A stretch of 46,283 nucleotides of DNA. Source: Solirubrobacterales bacterium (lineage in GTDB: Bacteria; Actinomycetota; Thermoleophilia; Solirubrobacterales; Solirubrobacteraceae). The stretch is taken from positions 1 through 46,283 of the forward strand of contig JAFASF010000006.1 in the NCBI GenBank assembly GCA_019244745.1. Direction: 5' to 3'. A program made the translations under genes and the position numbers. The notes beneath the pieces are model-generated. The model searched no databases. It was not told the DNA's origin and saw only the letters and a list, made by a program, of their open reading frames with translations. Of this stretch, positions 1 to 8,239 are shown piece after piece; position 1 is the stretch's first letter; every line of letters begins with the position of its first letter.

Positions 1-661
1 CGGGTCCATCTCCCACCACCACGAGTCGGAACTCGGGGTCGAGGCTCAGCATCGACGCGATCGCGCGTCTGACCCCCGTCAGACGGTCGAGCCGATCGAC
101 GGCAAGCACCACCGTGCCGGCGGTCACGAACGGTGTGGCTGCGTCCAATGCGGCCACATCGACGGCATCGGGCACGATCCGGGTGCGGCTTGCAGCCTCG
201 GGAACCGTCTCGCGGAGCAGATCGCGCTCGATCTCGGAGTGGCAAACGATCTGGGCGGTCGCGGCCATGACGGCACGCGTCGCCCGTGTATACGGCCAGC
301 CTAGAAAGACATCCAACGGGGCGCCGGGCGTAAACACGATCCGACGGGCGCGAGTCCGCGCGACCGCGACGGCCAGCGGTATGTGCCTCGTGTGGACATC
401 GACGACGTCGAATGTCTCGGAAGTCAGGCGAAGCCGCTCCCGCAGCTTCGGCGCGACCGCGAAGCGGAGCGGGCCGACAGCAGTGGGGAAGCGCCGAACG
501 ATCACCCCTTGGTGCTGCTGGAACCCTGCCCGCCCGCACCCTTGGGTCAGGATCTCGACCTCGACCCCGCGCCGGGCCAGCCCCCGGGCGATCTGATCCA
601 CCCGACGCTCCAACCTCCCTGGCTGCGGCAGGAAGCTCGACGCGACCAGCGCGACCTTCAT
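1..661 (-). CDS. Glycosyltransferase family 4, N-terminal part (runs off the left edge of the window)
   Basis: Reverse complement from ATG at 661..659 reads MKVALVASSFLPQPGRLERRVDQIARGLARRGVEVEILTQGCGRAGFQQHQGVIVRR, a typical GT4 N-terminus. It overlaps the upstream GT2 stop by 4 nt. Absent from the ORF track because no stop lies in the window. Confidence 0.75.
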   Translation of the reverse strand, partial: MKVALVASSFLPQPGRLERRVDQIARGLARRGVEVEILTQGCGRAGFQQHQGVIVRRFPTAVGPLRFAVAPKLRERLRLTSETFDVVDVHTRHIPLAVAVARTRARRIVFTPGAPLDVFLGWPYTRATRAVMAATAQIVCHSEIERDLLRETVPEAASRTRIVPDAVDVAALDAATPFVTAGTVVLAVDRLDRLTGVRRAIASMLSLDPEFRLVVVGDGP

Positions 662-1515
662 CCGGCGAGCAAGCGGTAGGCGATACGGGGCAGAAGCGAC
701 CTTTGCGATGCCGTCGACATCCGCTCGAGCACGATGGTGCGCAGTACCCGGGAGCCGTCGCGGACAGCGTGGAGGTTGCTCGCTCCGTGCAGGCGGGGGT
801 GTTCGTCGCTCGGAACCTCATGGACCACGAGCCCGGCCTTGGCAATCCGCACGTTGATGAGCGTCTCGACCTCAAACCCGTCGCAGTCGACGCGCATGTA
901 GGGCAGACAGCAAGCCCAGAAGGCGAAGTAGCCGTAGCAGAGATCCGTGTACTGCGTTCCGTAGAGAGCGTTGACGAACGCGTTCAGGACCCGGTTTCCG
1001 ACGCTGCGGGCGGGCGTGATATCGGTGCTCGATCCGCCCTGCGCGAAGCGCGAGCCCTTGACGAAGTCCGCGCCGTGGCAAAGCGCGGCCACGAAGCGCG
1101 GTATCTCCGCAGGATCGGTCGACCCGTCGGCGTCCAGCGCCACCACGATCTCTCCAGTGCATACCGCAAAACCGTCCGCGAGGGCGTTGCCCTTTCCTCG
1201 ACCTGTCTGAGTCAGTATCCGGACATCGGGACACAGTCTCCGCGCGACCGCCACCGTGTCATCGACCGAATGGCCATCGACGAGGATCAACTCGTGCAGT
1301 CCAACCGGTAACCGCGAGAACACGTGCGGCAGGTTTTCCGCCTCGTTCATCGCCGCGATCACGACGCTCACGCGCACGCCCAGCTGCCCCAGGCCGGGCG
1401 CGCGTTGCCGGGATCCGACCGGTCGCGAGTGACCGTTCCGATGTCCCTCGAGGTCGCCGTCCCTGATCGCCTCGAGCTCCATCGAAGACATTAACTGCTC
1501 GTCTTGGTGAAGCAC
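658..1515 (-). CDS. Glycosyltransferase family 2 (dolichyl-phosphate mannose synthase-like)
   Basis: VSVVIAAMNEAENLPHVFSRLP...ELILVDGHSVDDT...GRGKGNALADGF...VVALDADGSTDPAEIPRFV motifs. Confidence 0.9.
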   Translation of the reverse strand: MLHQDEQLMSSMELEAIRDGDLEGHRNGHSRPVGSRQRAPGLGQLGVRVSVVIAAMNEAENLPHVFSRLPVGLHELILVDGHSVDDTVAVARRLCPDVRILTQTGRGKGNALADGFAVCTGEIVVALDADGSTDPAEIPRFVAALCHGADFVKGSRFAQGGSSTDITPARSVGNRVLNAFVNALYGTQYTDLCYGYFAFWACCLPYMRVDCDGFEVETLINVRIAKAGLVVHEVPSDEHPRLHGASNLHAVRDGSRVLRTIVLERMSTASQRSLLPRIAYRLLAG

Positions 1516-1732
1516 GGTAAAGCCCCCTGTAATTGCCCTGTGATCAACTCGTGATCGACTCGATTATGGCCTGAAGAGGGCGGGTTGCGGGCGAAAATAC
1601 GCATGACGCCGCCAAGGGTTTACGTCATTGACGTGAATCTCTTCTCCTAATGCGTCAGCATGCAACCGTCGTATCGGCCGGGGTGGGACAAGCCTCATCA
1701 CCAACTACAGGATCTCCAACAAAGGGGGCAGG

Positions 1733-2350
1733 ATGTTGAAGCAGTTAGTGCGCCGGTTGCCTTCACCGGCGATGGTCGTGGCGGTGATCGCGCTGATCGC
1801 CGCCGCCGGCGGCACCGCTGGTGCGGTAACGAATTCGGCCGGCAGTACCAAGGCGCGTGCGGCCAACAAGAAGGTCGTGGTGCATGTCGTGCGCGGGCCG
1901 AGGGGCCCCCGGGGCTTCACCGGTCCCGCCGGTCCGGCTGGTCCCGCCGGTAACACGGGTCCCGCCGGTCCGGCCGGTCCAGCTGGTCCCGCCGGTCCAC
2001 AGGGCCCGAAGGGCGACAAGGGTGACACGGGGGCGACGGGCCCGCAGGGTCCTGCCGGTCCTCCCGGTAGCGGCGGTGGAAGCGTGACGCCGAACGTCTA
2101 CAACAGTGGCGCCCAATCTATTGCCACCGCCGGCACGAAGCCGTGGACCGAAGCCTGCCCCACCGGCCAGAAGGCAATCGGTGGCGGCGTAGGAACGAGC
2201 GGTACGGGTGTCTACGTGGTCGACTCCTATCCGAGCGACAACCTCGGCAACACGCCGGCCTCGGGCACAGCCGCGACCGCCTGGACAGCGGACATAAATG
2301 TCCCCGCCACCGGCGGGAGCATCACGGTCTACGCGATCTGCACTCCCTGA
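1733..2350 (+). CDS. Secreted collagen-like repeat protein
   Basis: N-terminal hydrophobic segment; about 20 G-X-Y triplets ([28 protein letters not shown]...[22 protein letters not shown]); strong RBS AAAGGGGG upstream. Confidence 0.88.
   Translation: MLKQLVRRLPSPAMVVAVIALIAAAGGTAGAVTNSAGSTKARAANKKVVVHVVRGPRGPRGFTGPAGPAGPAGNTGPAGPAGPAGPAGPQGPKGDKGDTGATGPQGPAGPPGSGGGSVTPNVYNSGAQSIATAGTKPWTEACPTGQKAIGGGVGTSGTGVYVVDSYPSDNLGNTPASGTAATAWTADINVPATGGSITVYAICTP
1895..2080 (+). repeat. Collagen-type G-X-Y coding repeat (degenerate 9-nt units, ggtcccgcc/ggtccggcc)
   Basis: Repeated ggtcccgccggtccggctggtcccgccggt... visible in the DNA. Confidence 0.85.
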
Positions 2351-2356
2351 CCGACC

Positions 2357-2404
2357 TTGCACGGCGCCCGCGGCCACGCGTCCAGGCCGCGGGCGGCCGT
2401 GCAA
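2357..2404. terminator. Bidirectional rho-independent-like hairpin between convergent genes
   Basis: ttgcacggcgcccgcggcc-acgcgtcca-ggccgcgggcggccgtgcaa: about 19-bp stem with one bulge. Confidence 0.75.
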
Positions 2405-2410
2405 TCGCTG

Positions 2411-3160
2411 TCACTCAGGGCCGGGCGCGCTGCGTAGCCCGTCGCGCTCGGCCTCCTCGAGCATCTCGATCGCGCTGCGGCGGTTTGGCATCCCGAGCTT
2501 TCGCAGCACCGACGCTATGTGCCGGCGCACCGTCACTTCCGAGATTCCGAGGCGAGAGGCAATCTCGGCCGTGCCCTCGCGCCTCTTCAACCGCTCGAGG
2601 ACCTCGAACTCGCGCGCCGTCAGCTCGACCTCCACTCCAGACGGTCGGAGAGTGACCCGACGCCTGGCTCCGCGCTCGCGAAACTCGGCGATCAAGCGAG
2701 CGGTCATGGACCGCGGAACTGCCGCCTCGCCGTGAGCGACGCCGGCAATTGCGTACGGAAGACGGACCGCGGATGTGCTCATCAGCAGGTACCCGTCGGC
2801 GCCCGCCCGTAGTGCGCTCAAGAGCTCCTCGTCGGAGGCCGTAGCCGTCATCACGACGATCTTTGTCTCCGGGAGCGACTCCTTGATCTGACGGGCGGCC
2901 TCGATCCCGCTGCCGGGCAGCCCGACCGCGAGCACGCAGACGTGCGGGCGCTGGGCCGCTGCCATGCGCAGGGCGTCTGCGGCGTTCGACGCCTCGGCCA
3001 CCACGCGGAGGCCGTGAGGCTCGATCGCGCGCTTGATACCCGCGCGCGCGGGAATGTGATGGTCGGCGAGCAACACCTTCAGCTCATCCGCATTGGGAGT
3101 GACTGCGTAACTCAGCTGTGCCCCCTTGCCGTTCCGCATGCGCCATCGCGCCAGCGGCAC
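2411..3160 (-). CDS. LuxR/NarL-family regulator with atypical (pseudo) receiver domain
   Basis: Receiver-like LKVLLADHHIPARAGIKRAIE...VCVLAVGLPGSGIEAARQIKE...VVMTATASDEELLSALRAGADGYLL; LuxR HTH LTAREFEVLERLKRREGTAEIASRLGISEVTVRRHIASVLRKLGMPNR. Confidence 0.88.
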   Translation of the reverse strand: MPLARWRMRNGKGAQLSYAVTPNADELKVLLADHHIPARAGIKRAIEPHGLRVVAEASNAADALRMAAAQRPHVCVLAVGLPGSGIEAARQIKESLPETKIVVMTATASDEELLSALRAGADGYLLMSTSAVRLPYAIAGVAHGEAAVPRSMTARLIAEFRERGARRRVTLRPSGVEVELTAREFEVLERLKRREGTAEIASRLGISEVTVRRHIASVLRKLGMPNRRSAIEMLEEAERDGLRSAPGPE

Positions 3161-3366
3161 TGCTGCCGGACCCGGCAGGCAACGTTAGCACGTGAAAGGC
3201 GGTCCCGACCTTCATCGTTCATGTCTGAACGCAGGACAGGCGAGGAAGGCCATATGCGGAGGACTCGCGAACATCCAGACTATGCGGTGAATAGGGGCTG
3301 GTAGACCACGATGAACCGGCGATGGCGCGGACCGGTGGTCTAGCCATGCATGAGCCATAGTTTTCG

Positions 3367-5613
3367 ATGACACTGTTCTCAATTCGGCGCACGAGCGTCT
3401 TACTATGCCTGTTAGCGGGCGCAGTCAGCTTGGTGAGCATCGTCACTTGGTGGATGCTTGCCGGCGTGGCCAAGGCCGCTGGGCCTACCAACACGACATT
3501 GCCAACCATCGCAGGAACGCCTAAGCAGGGACAGGCGCTGACCCTGACCAAGGGCACCTGGACCGATCTCACGGCAGTCACGATCACGGACCAGTGGGAG
3601 GATTGCACGGGCGCCACATGCTCTCCGATCACTGGCCAGGTCGGCACAACCTACGTCCTGGCGCCGACCGACGTTGGACACACGATCGACGTCCTCGAGA
3701 CCGCGACCGCCACAGACGGCGCCACGATGGTCCACTCAGCGCAGACAACAGCCGTCATCGCGCTCCCCCCGGTCAATACGGTCCCTCCAAAGATCACCGG
3801 GACGGCGCAGGAGGGAAAGCTGCTGACCCTCACCACGGGGACGTGGACCAACAGCCCCACGATCACGGACCAATGGGAGGACTGCACGGGCACAACATGC
3901 ACCGCGATCACCGGCCAGACCGGGGCCACGTACACGGTCACGGCCAGTGATGCGGGGCACACGATCAAGGTGCTGGAGACCGCCACGAACACCGGCGGCA
4001 CAGCGAGCGTCTCGTCCGCCCCGACGGTTCAGATCGTCGCCCCACCAACCAACGAGTTCCCACCGTCGATCTCGGGCGTCCCGCAGCAGGGCGGCCTCCT
4101 GGCCGAGAATCACGGGACGTGGACAGGCAATCCGACATCTTTCAGCTACCAGTGGATGCGCTGCGTGAGCTCCGTCTGCACAGCCATCCCCGGTGCCACC
4201 ACCACGCTCTACACCCTGACGGCCAGCGACGTCGGTGCCCAGATTCTGGTCGCGGAGACCGCAACCAACGCCGGCGGTAGCAGCGCGCCGGCCGATTCCG
4301 CACTCACCGGCGTCATCACGACCGCGCCGGGCGTCGTGCCGGTGCCCGTGAGTGCTTCGGCTCCGACGGTTTCCGGAGTGCCCCGGCAGGGCCAGACCCT
4401 TGTCGAGGGCCACGCTTCCTGGAGCAACAACCCGACCTCATACCGATACCAGTGGGTGGACTGCGGCGGCGCTGGCTGTGCGGCGATCGCAGGCGCCACG
4501 GGGCAGAGCTACACGCTGACCGCCTCCGACGTCGGGCAGAGCATCTACGTGGTCGAGACGGCGTCCAATGCGGGAGGAAGCGGTGCCCCCACCAGCTCGG
4601 CGCACACCGCGGTGGTGAGCGCCACGAGCGACACCTCGCTTGTGGTCTCGCCGAGCGGCGCGCTCACAAACCAGATCGTCACGCTGGTGGCAACCGTCAG
4701 CTCCAGCTCTCCGAACGCCAACCCGGCAGGATGGTTGACGTTCTACGACGGCGGCAGCGCGATCAGCGGCTGCGCAAACGAGGGCTTCCAGTCGGCCGGC
4801 CAGAGCGCCATCCTCGTATGCCAGGGCTCGTTCGGCGCAGGCGCCGCCGACCTCACGGCCGTGTACACGCCTGGTCCCGGATCGCTGGTCGGCGTTTCGG
4901 GCAGCGCGCCGGCGATGCTCGACGTCGGAAAGGACTCCACGTCCGTTTCGCTCGCCGTCACCAAGCAGGTCGCGCGCGGCAGGCGCGCGACCTACACCGC
5001 GTCGGTCGTTCTCCCGGTGAGCAATTCGGGCCCGATCGCGCCGACGGGCTCGATCGAGTTCGTCGACGGCGGCCGAGGGATCCGGGGGTGCCTGAGCCGC
5101 CCGCTCAACGGGCTCGGCGCGACCTGCGTGATCAGCTACAAGTCGCGGGGCAGGCACAACATCTCCGCCCGCTATAGCGGCGATTCGAATTTCGCCTCCT
5201 CCACGTCGCCGAGCCGGTCCGTGCAGGTCGGCAAGGGCTCCCCCGGGACCATCGTTCTCGGCTTCATCAACTCGACGCTTCAGTGGCAGTTCTACTACCA
5301 CCCCGCCTACACGCAGGTGATGATGCTGCGGGCCGACGGGCTGACCCGCGGGATGAGCGTCACGCTCGCATGCCAGGGCGCGCGCTGCCCGTTCGGCCTG
5401 GTCTCCATCCCGATCAGGACCGCTTCCTCGATCAACCTCCTGCCCGCGTTTCACAGACGGCACCTGCGAGTCGGGGCGCGGATCACCGTGCGGATGACGC
5501 GACCCCACTGGATCGGCAAGTTCTATTCCTTCACGGTGCGACCCGGCCACGGGCCGCTGATCATCCTCTCCTGCCTCGGTGTCGATAGAACGCGCCCCGG
5601 CGTGGGCTGCTGA
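3367..5613 (+). CDS. Secreted multi-Ig-repeat surface protein (protein A) with conserved C-terminal module
   Basis: Signal/TM-like N-terminus; four repeats of the type GTPKQGQALTLTKGTWT...QWEDCTG..C..ITGQ...Y.L...D.GHTI.VLETATN.G; two Ig-like repeats (TSVSLAVTK...GSIEFVDGG...ARYSGDSNFASSTSP); C-terminal WQFYYHPAYTQV...CPF...RPHWIGKFYSFTVR...GVGC. Confidence 0.85.
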   Translation: MTLFSIRRTSVLLCLLAGAVSLVSIVTWWMLAGVAKAAGPTNTTLPTIAGTPKQGQALTLTKGTWTDLTAVTITDQWEDCTGATCSPITGQVGTTYVLAPTDVGHTIDVLETATATDGATMVHSAQTTAVIALPPVNTVPPKITGTAQEGKLLTLTTGTWTNSPTITDQWEDCTGTTCTAITGQTGATYTVTASDAGHTIKVLETATNTGGTASVSSAPTVQIVAPPTNEFPPSISGVPQQGGLLAENHGTWTGNPTSFSYQWMRCVSSVCTAIPGATTTLYTLTASDVGAQILVAETATNAGGSSAPADSALTGVITTAPGVVPVPVSASAPTVSGVPRQGQTLVEGHASWSNNPTSYRYQWVDCGGAGCAAIAGATGQSYTLTASDVGQSIYVVETASNAGGSGAPTSSAHTAVVSATSDTSLVVSPSGALTNQIVTLVATVSSSSPNANPAGWLTFYDGGSAISGCANEGFQSAGQSAILVCQGSFGAGAADLTAVYTPGPGSLVGVSGSAPAMLDVGKDSTSVSLAVTKQVARGRRATYTASVVLPVSNSGPIAPTGSIEFVDGGRGIRGCLSRPLNGLGATCVISYKSRGRHNISARYSGDSNFASSTSPSRSVQVGKGSPGTIVLGFINSTLQWQFYYHPAYTQVMMLRADGLTRGMSVTLACQGARCPFGLVSIPIRTASSINLLPAFHRRHLRVGARITVRMTRPHWIGKFYSFTVRPGHGPLIILSCLGVDRTRPGVGC
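3481..4620 (+). repeat. Four tandem Ig-like coding repeats (about 275-290 bp each); the first two are closely similar at DNA level
   Basis: cacgatcacggaccagtgggaggattgcacgggc versus cacgatcacggaccaatgggaggactgcacgggc. Confidence 0.8.
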
Positions 5614-5911
5614 GGACAAGGCGCCGTATCAACTCCCGGTAGCGGCGCTCATAAGGACAGGCGTCCCACAGCAGGCGGACCGCGACGAACCCGATCGGAC
5701 ATCCGTCCGTTCGGTCTTCCGTTCGTTGACACGAGGTTTACACTTGGAAAGGCGTAGATAGGTTTTGGGGACTAACCACACGAAGTGGAGCCCGGGGTGA
5801 CGATGGAAGGCTGCGTGCAGCACGGCCGGAGTGCGCAGGGCCGAGGTCAGAGATCGCCGTGATCGATCGACCCTGCAAAGACGGACACAACTCGGCGATC
5901 CGAGGCCAAAA

Positions 5912-7339
5912 ATGGACATTGGGATCCATGCTGCACCCATCAGAGCCATCTCGCTTGACCTGACGGCGGCGACACGCTCGCGCACCGCGCTCGCGATCGC
6001 CGCTCTGTCTGGCATAGGCGCCGCGGCTGCGCTGTTCCGGCCCGGTCATGCGGTCAATCCCGGTGCTCGGGCCGCGCTCGAGACCACGATCACCCTCGCG
6101 GCGATCTTCAGCGCCGGCCTGTTCACGGCGACGTTCCGGCGCAGGGGCCAGTTGCTCGACCTGCTCCTGCTGTGCGCGCTGCTGGCGGTCTCACTCGCGG
6201 ATTTCGTGCATTCCGCCGCGGCCTGGGCTAGCGGCGGCGTGGGCCTGGAATCCGATACCGGCGCGGGTCTCGACGTTCAGCTCATCGCCTCGCTCTCGTT
6301 CGCCGCTGCCGCCTTCGCCCCCCGCAAGGCGATTCCGGGCGTCCGCGGCGCCCGCGTTGCCTTTGCCGTCGCTGCCGGAGCGGGCGCGTTCATGCTGGCA
6401 GAGTTGCTCACGCCGATCGTCGGTTCTAACGGGGACGCCGGCGCCTCGAAGGACGCCGGGATCGCGGGGGCTGCCAACCATCCCGTCGCGCTCGCCGTCC
6501 ACACCGTATCCGCCGCCATCCTGATCGTCTCGGCGCTCGCGTTCCTGATCCGGTCCCGGCCCGGCGCGATTGAGCGGGGACTGCTAGCCGGAGCGTCGTT
6601 GTTGCTGGCCGGCGCCAGCTTGCAGTATCTGGTGATGCCGGTCGTGGCCGCGGAGTGGGTCACGCCGGGGGGAGGCCTGCGCCTCGCCGCCTACGCTCTG
6701 CTCCTGGCGACCGCATGCGGACGCTACGCTAAGACCACGCGCTACGAGGTGCACGACGCAATCAGCTCGGAGCGTGAGCGGATATCCCGTGACCTGCATG
6801 ATGGACTCGCGCAGGATCTCGCTTGCATCGCCGCACAGGGGCAGCGGCTGGGTTGCGAACTAGGACCAGAGCATCCCCTGATGGTCGCCACCCGGCACGC
6901 GCTCGCGGCTGCGCGCGGCGCCATCGCAGACCTGATTGCCTCGAGCGCCCCGAGCACCGAGGCGGCGCTGCGGCTGATCGCGGATGACCTCGAGCACCGC
7001 TACGGCGTGCACATCCAGGTGCGGATCGAGTCCGAGGCGGCGACCAGCCCCACCAGGGATTTGGATCCCCCCCAACGCGAGAATCTCGTGCGAATCGCGC
7101 GCGAAGCGATCGTCAACGCTGCTCTCCATGGCACCGCCCGGCACGTCGACGTCGTGCTGCTGCGCCGCGGAAGGGATCTCCTTCTTCGCGTCTCGGACGA
7201 CGGCAGCGGGATCGCCGCCACCGACCGCTCGGGGTTCGGTCTGCGAACCATGCGCGCCCGCGCGGCCTCCCTCGGGGGTCAGCTGAGCGCGCACGCACGG
7301 CCGGGCGGGGGAACTGAACTCGAACTGCTCGTCCCATGA
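5912..7339 (+). CDS. NarL/DesK-type membrane sensor histidine kinase (HisKA_3 + HATPase)
   Basis: Several hydrophobic segments; H-box SSERERISRDLHDGLAQDL; N-box IAREAIVNAALHG; G-box VSDDGSGI...GFGLRTMRARAASLGG. ORF opens at 5831; ATG at 5912 preferred. Confidence 0.9.
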   Translation: MDIGIHAAPIRAISLDLTAATRSRTALAIAALSGIGAAAALFRPGHAVNPGARAALETTITLAAIFSAGLFTATFRRRGQLLDLLLLCALLAVSLADFVHSAAAWASGGVGLESDTGAGLDVQLIASLSFAAAAFAPRKAIPGVRGARVAFAVAAGAGAFMLAELLTPIVGSNGDAGASKDAGIAGAANHPVALAVHTVSAAILIVSALAFLIRSRPGAIERGLLAGASLLLAGASLQYLVMPVVAAEWVTPGGGLRLAAYALLLATACGRYAKTTRYEVHDAISSERERISRDLHDGLAQDLACIAAQGQRLGCELGPEHPLMVATRHALAAARGAIADLIASSAPSTEAALRLIADDLEHRYGVHIQVRIESEAATSPTRDLDPPQRENLVRIAREAIVNAALHGTARHVDVVLLRRGRDLLLRVSDDGSGIAATDRSGFGLRTMRARAASLGGQLSAHARPGGGTELELLVP

Positions 7340-8013
7340 TTCATGCCCGACCACTTACCGACGCCGTAAGCAGCAGCGACCCCAAGGTCATCGTGGTCGA
7401 CGACCACGAGCTGTTCCGGCGAGGAATCATCGAATTGCTCAAGGAGCGGGGAATCCAGGTGGCAGGTGAGGCGGCGCTCGCGGCAGACGCCATTCGGCAG
7501 GCCACCGAGCTGGGCCCGGGTGTGGTGCTGATGGATCTGAGCATGCCCGGCATGTCCGGGATCGAGGCGACCCAGCGCTTGTCGGCCGCCGCGCCCCTGG
7601 CACGCATCCTGGTGCTCACGATGATGACCGACGATGAGCACGTGATGAATGCACTGCTGGCGGGCGCCTGCGGCTACCTCCTGAAGGATGCCCCGATCAG
7701 TCAGATCATCGAGGGCATCCGGGCGGCTGCACGCGGAGAATCGATGATCTCGCCGCGGATCGCGTCCCGCCTCGTGCGACGCATGCGCGAGCCCGAGGCG
7801 ATCGAGCCCGGGCTCGCCGGGGCGGACATGACCCCGCGCGAGCTGGAGGTCTTGGAGCTGCTGGCCCGGGGACTGGACAACGCGGAAATCGGGCGAGCGT
7901 TGTACCTCAGTCAGCACACCGTCAAGAACCACGTCTCGAACATCCTCATCAAGCTCCAGGTCGAGAACCGCATTCAGGCCGCGGTGAGAGCGGTGCGGGG
8001 GGGCCTGGTCTAG
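7336..8013 (+). CDS. NarL/LuxR-family response regulator (canonical)
   Basis: VIVVDDHELFRRGI...VVLMDLSMPGMSGIE...GYLLKDAP; HTH LTPRELEVLELLARGLDNAEIGRALYLSQHTVKNHVSNILIKLQVENR (TPRELEVL...); ATGA overlap with the kinase. Confidence 0.95.
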   Translation: MIHARPLTDAVSSSDPKVIVVDDHELFRRGIIELLKERGIQVAGEAALAADAIRQATELGPGVVLMDLSMPGMSGIEATQRLSAAAPLARILVLTMMTDDEHVMNALLAGACGYLLKDAPISQIIEGIRAAARGESMISPRIASRLVRRMREPEAIEPGLAGADMTPRELEVLELLARGLDNAEIGRALYLSQHTVKNHVSNILIKLQVENRIQAAVRAVRGGLV

Positions 8014-8039
8014 TTCTAGTAGGGACGGCTGCAGGCAGG

Positions 8040-8069
8040 CCTGGCCCGCCCCAAACCCGGCGGGCCAGG
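8040..8069. terminator. Hairpin terminator downstream of the response regulator
   Basis: cctggcccgcc-ccaaaccc-ggcgggccagg, perfect 11-bp stem. Confidence 0.75.
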
Positions 8070-8239
8070 TTCAACTGAAGTGGATCGGTTGTCCAACTCC
8101 GGCGAGGGAACCGGCACGGGACTCCGCGAGCGTAATCGAGCCCGAAGCCGGACTTTCGGCGCCACCGTGAGAGTGGAGAAACCGGGGAGAACTGTGTACG
8201 CTTGGCTTCAACTCACCGAGGGCCTTCGAGGGTCGGATC

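Noticed and set aside
4438-5619. Long minus-strand ORF (393 aa) antisense to protein A
   Set aside because: Arg/Ala/Gly-rich shadow ORF typical of high-GC DNA; the plus-strand frame has clear Ig repeats.
5726-5760. Promoter-like TTGACA...TAGATA upstream of the histidine kinase
   Set aside because: Spacing between boxes is about 23 nt, too long for a standard sigma-70-type promoter.
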